Of a DNA stretch of 15,701 nucleotides, positions 8,032 to 14,887 are shown piece after piece. The DNA is taken from the NCBI GenBank assembly GCA_021801615.1, contig JAJYXS010000187.1, forward strand, positions 1-15,701. The letters run 5' to 3'. The DNA comes from Actinomycetes bacterium. Lineage in GTDB: Bacteria > Actinomycetota > Acidimicrobiia > Acidimicrobiales > RAAP-2. The notes under the pieces were generated by a model. The model was not told the DNA's origin, did no database searches, and worked only from the letters and a program-made list of their open reading frames with translations. The first letter of the stretch is position 1. Each line of letters starts with the position of its first letter. A program made the position numbers and the translations under genes.

Positions 8032-8063
8032 GCGGTTCAAGGGTCGTAGGAGGCCGTGCGGCG

Positions 8064-9110
8064 TCAGTACGCGAGCTCTCCGAGGACCGCGTCGAGATCG
8101 GCGTCGACGACCGCAGGCACCGAGATCTGGCTGATGGCGAGGTCCGGATCCTTGAGCCCGTGGCCGGTGAGCACGCACACCACGGTCGAGCCCGGCGAGA
8201 TGTCGCTGCGCAGCATCCCCGCGACCGCCGCCGCGGACGCCGCCTCGCAGAACACGGCCTCCTCCCGTGCGAGCAGCCGGTAGGCGTCGAGGATCTCCTC
8301 GTCGCTCACCGCGGTGACCGACCCTCCGGACTCCGCGGCCGCCGCGGCCGCGGGGTACCAGCTCGCGGGGTTGCCGATCCTGATCGCGGTCGCGACGGTC
8401 TCGGGATGGTCCACGGGATGGCCCAGGACCATCGGAGCGGCGCCCGCGGCCTGGAACCCGAGGAGCCTCGGCAAGTTGGGCGCGCGACCGGCCGCCTTGT
8501 ACTGGAGGTACCCACGCCAGTACGCGGTGATGTTGCCGGCGTTCCCGACCGGCATGCACTGGACGTCGGGGGCGCGCCCGAGCACGTCGACGATCTCGAA
8601 CGCCCCCGTCTTCTGCCCCTCGAGCCGGTAGGGGTTCACCGAGTTCACGACGGTGACGGGAACCCGGCTCGGCAGCTCGCGCACGACGGCGAGCGCGTCG
8701 TCGAAGTTGCCGCGCACCTGCAGCACCCGCGCGCCGTGGACAAGGGCTTGCGCGAGCTTGCCGAGGGCGATGTAGCCCTCGGGGATCAGCACCACGCAGT
8801 CGAGCCCCGCGCGCGCCGCGTACGCGGCCGCCGACGCCGACGTGTTGCCGGTCGACGCGCAGACGACCGCCTTCGCGCCCTCGGCGAGGGCCTTGGAGAT
8901 CGCAAGCGTCATCCCGCGGTCCTTGAACGACCCGGTGGGGTTCGTCCCCTCGATCTTCAGCCACACCGACGCGCCCACGCGCGCCGAGAGGCGCGGCGCG
9001 GGAACGAGCGGCGTGCCGCCTTCGAGCAGGGTCACCACCGGCGCGCCGTCTTCTACGGGCAGCAGCTCCCGGTACTCCTCGATCACGCCGCGCCAGGCAC
9101 CGAGCGGCAT
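8064..9110 (-). CDS. thrC: Threonine synthase
   Basis: This fold-type II PLP enzyme converts O-phosphohomoserine and water to threonine and phosphate, the last step of threonine synthesis. The 348-residue protein has the PLP-lysine motif GTNPTGSFKDRGM with Lys63, STGNTSASAAAYAARAG (86-102), the phosphate-binding PVGNAGN (187-193) and a closing TGHGLKDPD (315-323). The length matches the short, actinobacteria/Bacillus-type ThrC. The open frame extends further upstream, but I start at ATG 9110: it begins MPLGAWRGVIEEYRELLP, a typical N-terminus, lies one base after the hom stop, and has GGAG about eight bases upstream inside hom. It is co-transcribed with hom. The homoserine kinase gene thrB does not follow. 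Confidence 0.96.
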   Translation of the reverse strand: MPLGAWRGVIEEYRELLPVEDGAPVVTLLEGGTPLVPAPRLSARVGASVWLKIEGTNPTGSFKDRGMTLAISKALAEGAKAVVCASTGNTSASAAAYAARAGLDCVVLIPEGYIALGKLAQALVHGARVLQVRGNFDDALAVVRELPSRVPVTVVNSVNPYRLEGQKTGAFEIVDVLGRAPDVQCMPVGNAGNITAYWRGYLQYKAAGRAPNLPRLLGFQAAGAAPMVLGHPVDHPETVATAIRIGNPASWYPAAAAAAESGGSVTAVSDEEILDAYRLLAREEAVFCEAASAAAVAGMLRSDISPGSTVVCVLTGHGLKDPDLAISQISVPAVVDADLDAVLGELAY

Positions 9111-9111
9111 A

Positions 9112-10533
9112 TCAGCGGCTCCGGACGGGCGCGTGGGCGCCACGCGCGGGAGCGTCGTCCGCGCCCACCACCCGCAGCACGGCGCCGACACGCACCACCG
9201 TGTCGATCGCGGCCAGTGCGTCGAGCGTCGCCCGCACGTCGCCCTCGCGAGCGACGTGGGTGAGGAAGAAGAGCCGCGCCTCTGTGCCGAGCCCGTCCTG
9301 CTCCATCGCCCTGATCGACACCGCGTGGCTCCCGAACGCCGCCGCGACCGACGCGAGCACGCCGGGCCGGTCGACCACGTCGAGGCTGATGTAGAAGGCC
9401 GATCGCAGCTCGTCGTTCCCCCGGACCGTCGTCTGTCTGCGACGCGGGGCCGGCGCGTGCGCGCCCGCCCTCAGGTTCCGCGAGGCGTCGATGAGGTCTC
9501 CGAGGACCGCGCTCGCGGTGGGCGCGCCGCCCGCCCCCCTGCCGTACAGCATCAGCTCGCCAGCGGCCTCGCCCTCGACGAAGACCGCGTTGAACGGCCC
9601 GCGCACCGAGGCGAGCGGGTGGTCCGCGGGGACCATCGCGGGGTGGACGCGCACCGAGACGTCGGGGCCACCGTCGAGGAGCTCGGCGATCGCGAGCAGC
9701 TTCACGACGTACCCGAGCCGAGCCGCGTACTCGACGTCGAGCGACCGGATGCCGGTGATGCCCTCGCGCGGCACCGTCGTGCCGAGGACATCGCTGCCGA
9801 AGGCGAGCCCCGCCAGGATCGCGGCCTTCGCAGCGGCGTCGCCGCCGGACACGTCGGCGGAGGGGTCCCGTTCCGCAAGGCCCAGCTGCTGGGCCTCGGC
9901 GAGCGCCTCCGCGTAGTCCATCCCGTCGTCGGTCATGCGGGTGAGGATGTAATTCGTCGTCCCGTTCACGATCCCCATCACTCGCAGCACCCGCTCGCCC
10001 GCGAGCGACTCACGCAACGGGCGGATCACCGGGATCGCGCCGGCCACTGCCGCCTCGTAGAGGAGGTCGACGCCGTGCGCCGACGCGATCTCGGCGAGCT
10101 CGCCTCCCGCCTGCGCCAGGAGCGCCTTGTTGGCGGTGACGACCGGCTTGCCGGCCCGGAGCGCCGCCTCCACGAGTGTCCGCGCCGGTTCGAGACCCCC
10201 GATGAGCTCGACGACCACGTCGACGTCCGATCGCTCGACGAGCGCCTTGGCGTCGCCGGTGAAGAGCCCGGGTCTCTCGGCGCCGGGACCTCGCCTGGGC
10301 CGGTGGAGATCGAGCACGGCGATCCCGGCCAGCTCGAAGCGCAGACCCGTCCGCATGGCGATCTCCTCGGCACGCCTCGAGAGCAGCTCCGCCAGCGCCG
10401 AGCCGACGTTGCCGTAGCCGAGGAGCGCGACGCGGACCGCGCCCGAGCGCGCTGGCGGCGTTGCCGTTGCGCTGGTCGATGCGCTGGTCGTTGCGCTGGT
10501 CGCTGCGCTGGTCGAGCCCGTCTCGAGCGCCAT
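9112..10533 (-). CDS. hom: Homoserine dehydrogenase with C-terminal ACT domain
   Basis: The enzyme reduces aspartate semialdehyde to homoserine with NAD(P)H, the branch point to threonine and methionine. The 473 residues show a Rossmann dinucleotide motif VALLGYGNVGSALAELL (35-51), VVTANKALLA (131-140), the catalytic region MGIVNGTTNYILT (186-198), DPSADVSGGDAAAKAAIL (223-240) and YGRGAGGAPTASAV (330-343). An ACT domain (about 379-453, YISLDVVDRPGVLASVAAAF) probably gives threonine feedback control. Residues 7-25 are an unusual Ser/Thr/Ala run coded by a 12-bp tandem repeat; the conserved fold starts only near residue 33. There is no Shine-Dalgarno before ATG 10533. A TAGCCT box six bases upstream suggests a leaderless mRNA. 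thrC follows immediately. Confidence 0.96.
   Translation of the reverse strand: MALETGSTSAATSATTSASTSATATPPARSGAVRVALLGYGNVGSALAELLSRRAEEIAMRTGLRFELAGIAVLDLHRPRRGPGAERPGLFTGDAKALVERSDVDVVVELIGGLEPARTLVEAALRAGKPVVTANKALLAQAGGELAEIASAHGVDLLYEAAVAGAIPVIRPLRESLAGERVLRVMGIVNGTTNYILTRMTDDGMDYAEALAEAQQLGLAERDPSADVSGGDAAAKAAILAGLAFGSDVLGTTVPREGITGIRSLDVEYAARLGYVVKLLAIAELLDGGPDVSVRVHPAMVPADHPLASVRGPFNAVFVEGEAAGELMLYGRGAGGAPTASAVLGDLIDASRNLRAGAHAPAPRRRQTTVRGNDELRSAFYISLDVVDRPGVLASVAAAFGSHAVSIRAMEQDGLGTEARLFFLTHVAREGDVRATLDALAAIDTVVRVGAVLRVVGADDAPARGAHAPVRSR
10469..10516. repeat. Four 12-bp tandem repeats in the 5' end of hom
   Basis: GCGCTGGTCGNT-type units fill 10469-10480, 10481-10492, 10493-10504 and 10505-10516, with only the last two bases varying. 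On the minus strand they code (A/T/S)-T-S-A steps in the non-conserved N-terminus of Hom. The period is a multiple of three, so copy changes only alter tail length. Confidence 0.9.
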
Positions 10534-10539
10534 TCGACG

Positions 10540-10545
10540 AGGCTA
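10540..10545 (-). promoter_or_regulatory. Candidate leaderless -10 element of hom
   Basis: On the minus strand TAGCCT is followed by CGTCGA and then the hom ATG, a spacing of exactly six bases. The gene has no Shine-Dalgarno. The -35 region is not recognisable. The position suggests transcription starting at the ATG. Confidence 0.4.
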
Positions 10546-10592
10546 GCGCTGTCCAGGGCGGCGTCCTTCTCGTCGCGCGTCGGCGCGGGCGC

Positions 10593-10683
10593 GGGGGCTA
10601 CGCGGGCGCGGGCGGGGGGGCCACGTAGGCGCGAGCGTGGGGGCCACGTGGCGCGGGCGCGGGGGCTACGCGGGCGTGCCGGA
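10593..10683. repeat. Four degenerate 22-23-bp G-rich tandem repeats between hom and padR
   Basis: Units start at 10593, 10616, 10639 and 10661, each opening GGGGGCYACG followed by a GGCGCG-like stretch. The outer two (GGGGGCTACGCGGGCG) and the inner two (GGGGGCCACGT) form pairs, so a 27-base stretch recurs exactly at 10582-10608 and 10650-10676. A GCGGGCGTGCCGG doublet follows (10670-10697). The array is the main content of the 297-base divergent gap 10534-10830, apart from the padR promoter and operator. It is strongly G-rich on the plus strand. No gene is recognisable in it. Confidence 0.85.
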
Positions 10684-10734
10684 GCGGGCGTGCCGGCGCG
10701 AGTGGGGTCGACGTGGGTGCGGGCGCCGGCGTCA

Positions 10735-10760
10735 CGATATATCGCGATAACTTGTATACT
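10735..10760 (+). promoter_or_regulatory. padR promoter with overlapping operator-like palindromes
   Basis: This is an A/T-rich island in very GC-rich DNA. Two perfect overlapping 10-bp palindromes, CGATATATCG (10735-10744) and TATCGCGATA (10740-10749), sit directly upstream of a good -10 box TATACT (10755-10760). They fill the -10/-35 spacer, the usual place for a repressor site. PadR-family regulators often bind A/T-rich palindromes at their own promoters, so autorepression is likely. Transcription would start near 10767. The -35 is weak. Confidence 0.6.
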
Positions 10761-10830
10761 GTCGAACGACGAGGTCGGCGACGAAGACCACGGCGCCGAG
10801 CAAGACCAGAGAGCCACGAGGAGGCAGATC

Positions 10831-11532
10831 ATGTGCACAGGGACGAAGAGAGGCTGGCAGGACGTCTGGGCGCGCGAGCAAGGCTGGACGTCGGCCCGAG
10901 CCCGGTGGAGGGGGGAGGACGACGCGGGAGGCGCGGGCGGTCCCCGGCGTGGGCGGCGCCGGCACGGTTTCCCCGGCTGGGCGATGGGTGGCATGGGTGG
11001 CCCCGGGCTCGGGTTCCCCTGGGGCGGCCCGGGCAGGCCGAGGTCGAGACGGGGCGACGTCCGCCTGGCGGTGCTGAGACTGCTCGCTGAGCAGCCGATG
11101 CACGGCTACCAGATGATCACCGAGCTCGCCGAGCGCAGCGGAGGCGCATGGCGCCCGAGCCCGGGCTCGATCTACCCCACCCTCCAGCAGCTCGAGGACG
11201 AGGGGCTCGTGACCGTCTCGGAGCAGGACGGGCGGAGGACCTTCTCGCTCACGGACGCAGGCCGCGCCGAAGCGCAGCGAGCCTCCGCTGGACGGGGCGC
11301 CCCCTGGGACGACCTCGCGGCCGAAGACGCGGCGGCGACGCGAAGCCTGCGAGCGACCGCGTTCCAGGTGATGGGCGCGGTCGTGCAGGTGGCCGCCGCG
11401 GGTGACGAGCGACAGCTCGGACGCGCCGAGACCCTGCTGAAGGAGACCCGCAAGGCGCTCTACCGGCTCCTCGCCGAAGACGACGACGGGACCGGTCCCG
11501 AAGACGGCACCGGCAGAGCGGACGGCGCCTGA
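10831..11532 (+). CDS. PadR-family transcriptional regulator
   Basis: The 233-residue protein has a PadR winged helix at about 75-150: RGDVRLAVLRLLAEQPMHGY, then SPGSIYPTLQQLEDEGLVTV and the wing GRRTFSLTDAGR. A helical C-terminal part (about 165-215) suits dimerisation. The first 70 residues are Gly, Arg, Pro and Trp rich and look disordered, with MGGMGGPG-type repeats, as in many actinobacterial PadR proteins. PadR regulators control efflux pumps, detoxification or envelope genes in response to small molecules; the target here is unknown. The start ATG has an excellent ribosome-binding site (GAGGAGG, six bases upstream). The frame is open far upstream by chance, but the promoter and this site fix the start. 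The palindromes at the promoter suggest autoregulation. No transporter gene lies next to it. Confidence 0.93.
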   Translation: MCTGTKRGWQDVWAREQGWTSARARWRGEDDAGGAGGPRRGRRRHGFPGWAMGGMGGPGLGFPWGGPGRPRSRRGDVRLAVLRLLAEQPMHGYQMITELAERSGGAWRPSPGSIYPTLQQLEDEGLVTVSEQDGRRTFSLTDAGRAEAQRASAGRGAPWDDLAAEDAAATRSLRATAFQVMGAVVQVAAAGDERQLGRAETLLKETRKALYRLLAEDDDGTGPEDGTGRADGA

Positions 11533-11571
11533 CCGAAGGCGGCGCCTGACCGAAGGCGGCGCCTGACCGAA
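11521..11571. repeat. Three 17-bp tandem repeats covering the padR stop codon
   Basis: GRCGGCGCCTGACCGAA occurs at 11521-11537, 11538-11554 and 11555-11571. The first copy holds the padR TGA (11530-11532). Because 17 is not a multiple of three, the TGAs of the three copies fall in all three plus frames, making a triple-frame stop. Confidence 0.9.
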
Positions 11572-11593
11572 GGCTCACCTGGCTGGGGGCTGC

Positions 11594-11629
11594 GGGCAGC
11601 TCTGCCCGTGCCCCCGGTGCCGGGGGCAC
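11594..11629 (+). terminator. Tandem GC hairpins downstream of padR
   Basis: GGGCAG/CTGCCC (11594-11607) is followed at once by a stronger palindrome, GTGCCCCCGG/CCGGGGGCAC (11608-11629), about 60 bases after the padR stop. Neither is followed by a T-run. High-GC actinobacterial terminators often lack one, so termination or 3'-end protection is plausible but not shown. Confidence 0.5.
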
Positions 11630-11829
11630 GAACGCACCGATGACCGAAGAACGTCCGGCCGTGCACCACTCCGACGGGTCCGAGCACGAACCCATCCGGC
11701 TCGAGCGCGACGAGCGCAGGATCCGGACGACCGGATGTACAGGCACGCGGTGTTCCGGCACGCGCTTTGCATGATGTCCGAGCAGCCCTCGTCAGACCGG
11801 CTGCGCTCGATGGCCAGCTTCGGCATCGG

Positions 11830-11835
11830 TAGCGT
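11830..11835 (+). promoter_or_regulatory. Candidate leaderless -10 element of the cupin gene
   Basis: TAGCGT is followed by GGCGCA and then the ATG at 11842, again a spacing of exactly six bases. No Shine-Dalgarno is present. A TCGATG hexamer 17 bases further upstream (11807-11812) is a weak -35 match. Confidence 0.4.
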
Positions 11836-11841
11836 GGCGCA

Positions 11842-12195
11842 ATGGCCCAAAAGTCGCAATCCGTCCCCGTCGTCGCCCCGCTCGGCACAGCTCCGTGGAT
11901 CGAGGAGGCGCCGGGGATCCAGAGCCGATCGGCGTTCGTCGACGGGGTGCGGTGGGCTGTCGTCCGCTACGCGCCCGGTGCCGAACGCGACGAGTGGTGC
12001 ACCGACGGGCACCGCGGCTACGTGGTCCACGGGCACATCTCCTACGAGCTCGCCGGTGGCGATCGCCTCGAGGTGCCGGACGGCGCGGCCTTCTGGCTGC
12101 CGCCCGGCTTCGGGCACCGGGGCGTCAACGGCGACGTCGAGACGCAGCTCTTCCTCGTCGACGTGCCGGACTCCGGCGCGAAGGTGGACGCGTAG
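11842..12195 (+). CDS. Small cupin-domain protein
   Basis: This is a 117-residue single-domain cytoplasmic protein with a conserved beta-barrel (cupin) signature. Motif 2, GAAFWLPPGFGHRGVN (81-96), fits G(X)5PXG(X)2H(X)3N exactly. Motif 1 is degenerate: the usual HXH pair is replaced around DEWCTDGHRGYVVHG (50-64), leaving Asp50, Glu51, Cys53 and His57 as the nearby polar residues. It may bind metal differently, bind a ligand without metal, or act as a sensor or isomerase. Small cupins of this sort cover many roles, so I assign no reaction. The ATG lacks a Shine-Dalgarno and has a leaderless-type -10. Its 3' end faces the ureohydrolase gene across 62 bases. No operon partner is evident. Confidence 0.82.
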   Translation: MAQKSQSVPVVAPLGTAPWIEEAPGIQSRSAFVDGVRWAVVRYAPGAERDEWCTDGHRGYVVHGHISYELAGGDRLEVPDGAAFWLPPGFGHRGVNGDVETQLFLVDVPDSGAKVDA

Positions 12196-12221
12196 ATCTG
12201 AGGGCAGCGCGGTCGTGTCGA

Positions 12222-12256
12222 CGAGCGCGCTCGCGGGCGGGACCGTGGTCGCGACC
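12222..12256. other. Palindromes in the convergent gap between cupin and ureohydrolase genes
   Basis: CGAGCGCGCTCG (12222-12233) and GGTCGCGACC (12247-12256) are perfect palindromes in the 62-base gap between two convergent genes. They could fold in RNA from either strand and act as a weak bidirectional terminator. In GC-rich DNA such short palindromes also arise by chance. Confidence 0.25.
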
Positions 12257-12257
12257 T

Positions 12258-13214
12258 TCAGTGGTCCTGTGCCGGCCGCCTGGCGAACAGCCCGAGGAGC
12301 TCGTAGACGACGTTCGCGGCGGCGAGCGCGGTGAGCTCGGCATGGTCGTAGGCGGGCGCCACCTCCACCACGTCCGCGCCGACCAGGTGCAGCCGGTCGA
12401 AGCCCCGCAGGATCAGCTGCAGCTCCCGGAACGTCAGCCCGCCGGGCTCGGGCGTCCCGGTCGCGGGTGCGTGCGCCGGGTCCAGGACGTCGATGTCGAC
12501 GCTCACGTAGACGGGGCGTTCCCCGACCCGCCCCGCCACGCGCTCCACGGCCGCTTCGACCCCTTGGGTGGCGACGTCGACCGTGCTGATGGTGGCGAAG
12601 CCGAGCCCAGCGTCCTCGACGAGGTCCTCGGCCGTGTACAAAGGACCGCGGATCCCCACGTGCGCCGAGGCGCCCAGGGCGAGGACCCCTTCCTCGACGG
12701 CTCTGCGGAAGGGCGTCCCGTGCGTGTACGGCGCGTCGAAGTAGGTGTCCCAGGTGTCGAGGTGCGCGTCGAAGTGGACCAGGGCCACCGGCCCGTGACG
12801 AGCGGCGGTCGCTCGCAGCAGCGGCAGGGCGATCGTGTGGTCTCCCCCGATCGCGACCAGGTGGTCCGCCTTCTCCAGCACGGCGCGAGCAGAGGATTCG
12901 ATCGAGGCGATGGCCTCCGCGATCGAGAACGGGTTCGCGGCGACGTCCCCGGCGTCTGCGACCTGGTGCACGTCCCAGGGCTGGGTCTGGAGGAATGGAT
13001 GGTATGGACGCAGGAGCTTCGACCCGGCCCGGATCGCGGACGGACCGAAGCGGGCCCCGGGCCGGTACGAGACCCCCGAGTCGAACGGCACTCCCAGGAT
13101 CGCAACCGCCGCCTGCGCGACCTCGTCGAGGCGGGGCAGGCGAGCGAAGGTCTCGGGGCCCGCGAAGCGCGGGACGCGTCGAGCGTCCGGCGGTCCGATC
13201 GGGTCCTGGCTCAT
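12258..13214 (-). CDS. speB: Agmatinase-type ureohydrolase (arginase family)
   Basis: The 318-residue enzyme belongs to the binuclear-manganese ureohydrolases, which split urea from guanidino compounds. All metal ligands are present: His126 in GGDHT, Asp149/His151/Asp153 in HFDAHLDTWD, and Asp240/Asp242 in SVDIDVLDPAHAPATGTPEPGG. The THGTPFRRA motif (164-172), with a conserved His, is of the agmatinase type, and the N-terminal LGVPFDSGVSYRPGARFGPSAIR (40-62) is characteristic. Agmatine to putrescine plus urea is the best guess. Guanidinobutyrase or guanidinopropionase activity uses the same fold and cannot be excluded. The ATG at 13214 has AGGAG seven bases upstream. The gene is divergent from the threonine dehydratase gene and convergent with the cupin gene, so context does not settle its substrate. 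Confidence 0.9.
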   Translation of the reverse strand: MSQDPIGPPDARRVPRFAGPETFARLPRLDEVAQAAVAILGVPFDSGVSYRPGARFGPSAIRAGSKLLRPYHPFLQTQPWDVHQVADAGDVAANPFSIAEAIASIESSARAVLEKADHLVAIGGDHTIALPLLRATAARHGPVALVHFDAHLDTWDTYFDAPYTHGTPFRRAVEEGVLALGASAHVGIRGPLYTAEDLVEDAGLGFATISTVDVATQGVEAAVERVAGRVGERPVYVSVDIDVLDPAHAPATGTPEPGGLTFRELQLILRGFDRLHLVGADVVEVAPAYDHAELTALAAANVVYELLGLFARRPAQDH

Positions 13215-13315
13215 GTGCGCGCTCCTGACGCTCCTGGGTGCTCTCGCTCGAAGCCGGCGAACCTACTACAAGGACGACAACGACGCCGGCTGGCGAAGTG
13301 CGATCTGCACGGGCT

Positions 13316-13345
13316 TTGATGGTTCCCCGTGCACCTCGACATCTT
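13316..13345 (+). promoter_or_regulatory. Weak candidate promoter of the threonine dehydratase gene
   Basis: TTGATG (13316-13321) and CATCTT (13340-13345) are 18 bases apart in the 185-base gap between divergent speB and ilvA. The -10 match is poor. The gap also holds an A/T-richer patch (13260-13282) that could carry a speB promoter, but I see no convincing pair there. Confidence 0.2.
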
Positions 13346-13399
13346 CGACGCCGACGCGGGATCGGGCCGGCTCTTGCGAAGGTCGTCGAAGGTCGGACG

Positions 13400-14650
13400 A
13401 TGACCTCGAGGCTGACCGCGCCGATCGGGCTCGAAGAGATCGAGCAGGCCCGGCACGCGGTCGAGGCCGTCGCAGCTCGAACGCCCGTGCTCGGCTCACG
13501 CGTGCTCTCCGAGCGGACCCGAGGCGACGTGGCGATGAAGGCGGAGAACCTCCAACGGACGGGGTCGTTCAAGGTGCGCGGGGTCTTGTCCAAGCTCGCC
13601 TCGCTGGGTGACGCGGCGAAGGCGGGGATCGTCGCCGCCTCGGCCGGCAACCACGCTCAGGCCGTCGCGTTCGGGGCGGGCCGCAGCGGCATCCCCTGTC
13701 ACGTCTTCATGCCGAGAGACGCACCGGTCGCCAAGGTGAACGCGACCGAATCCTACGGAGCGACGGTCCAGCTCGAAGGCGACTCGGTCGACGACTGCCT
13801 CGCGCTGGCCGAGGAGCGAGCGGCTGGGACCGGTGAGATCCTGATCCACCCCTTCGACGACCTCGCCGTCATCGCGGGACAAGGGACCCTGGGGCTCGAG
13901 CTCGTAGAGCAGGTCCCGGACCTTGCCCTCGTCCTCGTCCCCCTCGGCGGCGGGGGCCTCGCATCCGGCATCGCCATCGCGCTGAGATCCTGCAGGCCCA
14001 CGACGAGGATCGTGGCGGTGCAGGCGGCGCTGTGCGCGCCGTTCGCGGCCGTGCTCGGAGCGGGACGGCCGGTCGCCCAAGGAGCCCCCGGCTCGCTCGC
14101 CGACGGGATCGCCGTGAAGAAGCCTGGGACGATCACCTTTCCGATCGTGGAGGCACTCGTCGACGACGTCGTCACGGTGGAGGAGGACGACATCGCCGAG
14201 GCGATGGTCCTGCTGCTGGAGCGCGCCAAGCTCGTGGTGGAGGGCGCGGGCGCGGTCGGAGCGGCGGCGTTGCTCTCGGGGGCCGTCGAGGCGCCTTCGC
14301 GCGGGACCACCGCGCTCGTGCTGTCGGGGGGCAACGTCGACACGAACCTGCTCGCGATCGCGATCCGACGCCACGAGACGAACGCCGGACGTCGCCTCGT
14401 CGTGCTCGCTCGAATCTCGGACCGGCCCGGTTACCTCGCACGACTGCTCGGCGTGATCGGCGAGCAAGGCGCGAACCTGATCGACGTCGACCACCTGCGG
14501 GAGGGCTACGACCTCCACGTACGCGAGACCGAAGTGCAGCTCGTGGTCGAGACGCGAGGTCCCGAGCACGCACGAAGGGTGCTCGACGCAGCCCGAGACG
14601 CAGGATACGACGTTCGGCCCCTGGTCGAGCCCAGACGGAACGAGGCATGA
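13400..14650 (+). CDS. ilvA: Threonine dehydratase (threonine ammonia-lyase) with ACT domain
   Basis: This PLP enzyme deaminates threonine to 2-oxobutyrate, the entry to isoleucine synthesis or threonine breakdown. The 416-residue protein has the PLP motif LQRTGSFKVRG with Lys58, SAGNHAQAVA (81-90), the phosphate cup GGGGLASG (183-190) and SGGNVDTNL (309-317). A single ACT domain follows (about 333-405, ARISDRPGYLARLLGVIGEQ). A single-ACT form of about 400 residues is the type often called TdcB/IlvA-like catabolic; the biosynthetic double-ACT form is near 500, so its pathway role is open. I chose ATG 13400, since the product begins shortly before IGLEEIEQARHAV and GAAGG lies about seven bases upstream. 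The frame is open further upstream but unconserved-looking. A 15-bp repeat array begins soon after the stop. Confidence 0.94.
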   Translation: MTSRLTAPIGLEEIEQARHAVEAVAARTPVLGSRVLSERTRGDVAMKAENLQRTGSFKVRGVLSKLASLGDAAKAGIVAASAGNHAQAVAFGAGRSGIPCHVFMPRDAPVAKVNATESYGATVQLEGDSVDDCLALAEERAAGTGEILIHPFDDLAVIAGQGTLGLELVEQVPDLALVLVPLGGGGLASGIAIALRSCRPTTRIVAVQAALCAPFAAVLGAGRPVAQGAPGSLADGIAVKKPGTITFPIVEALVDDVVTVEEDDIAEAMVLLLERAKLVVEGAGAVGAAALLSGAVEAPSRGTTALVLSGGNVDTNLLAIAIRRHETNAGRRLVVLARISDRPGYLARLLGVIGEQGANLIDVDHLREGYDLHVRETEVQLVVETRGPEHARRVLDAARDAGYDVRPLVEPRRNEA

Positions 14651-14665
14651 GCCGCCAGGGAGAGA

Positions 14666-14770
14666 CCGGCGTCCGAGCTGCCGGCGTCAGACCTGCCGGC
14701 GTCAGAGCTGGCGGCGTCCGAGCTGCCGGCGTCCGAGCTGGCGGCGTCCGAGCTGGCGGCGTCCGAGCTG
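14666..14770. repeat. Seven 15-bp tandem repeats downstream of ilvA
   Basis: Seven consecutive units of SCGGCGTCMGASCTG fill 14666-14770, beginning 16 bases after the ilvA stop. An ATG overlapping that stop (ATGA, 14647) opens a 103-codon plus-strand frame that reads the array as repeated (A/G)-(A/G)-GVR. It then runs into the next gene in another frame and resembles no family, so I do not call it. A TGGTACCTT sequence, like an extended -10, follows directly at 14771-14779 and could start the next gene's transcript. The rest of the 237-base gap shows nothing else. Confidence 0.93.
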
Positions 14771-14887
14771 TGGTACCTTGCGGCCCATCGCGCCTCGCCG
14801 ACGCTTGCCTTTTGCGCCGTCGGTCACGGACCGAGCGGCTGGGCGCGGTCGCACAGGCGTGGGGCGACCTGGCAGATGGAGGGGCGA

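Larger units (their letters stand above)
11533..11841. other. Intergenic region padR - cupin gene (309 bases)
   Basis: It holds, in order, the last two 17-bp repeats, two adjacent terminator-like hairpins and about 200 bases without a convincing gene. A 44-codon plus-strand ORF (ATG 11640) has no ribosome-binding site or recognisable family. A short GGCACGCG doublet lies near 11732-11762. The cupin -10 element is at its right end. Confidence 0.6.

Noticed and set aside
8842..10830. Very long plus-strand open frame running antisense to thrC and hom into padR
   Set aside because: It is the GC-rich shadow of minus-strand genes; the padR ribosome-binding site and promoter place the true start at 10831.
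11640..11774. 44-codon plus-strand ORF between padR and the cupin gene (MTEERPAVHHSDG...)
   Set aside because: No ribosome-binding site, no recognisable family, and short ORFs are expected by chance in such GC-rich DNA.
12196..12257. Intrinsic terminator with T-run between the cupin and ureohydrolase genes
   Set aside because: Only short palindromes are present with no T-run on either strand, so it is listed as a low-confidence feature rather than a terminator.
10469..14770. Repeats as ends of an insertion sequence or integron
   Set aside because: No transposase or integrase, no terminal inverted repeats or target-site duplications, and the units are simple short tandem repeats.
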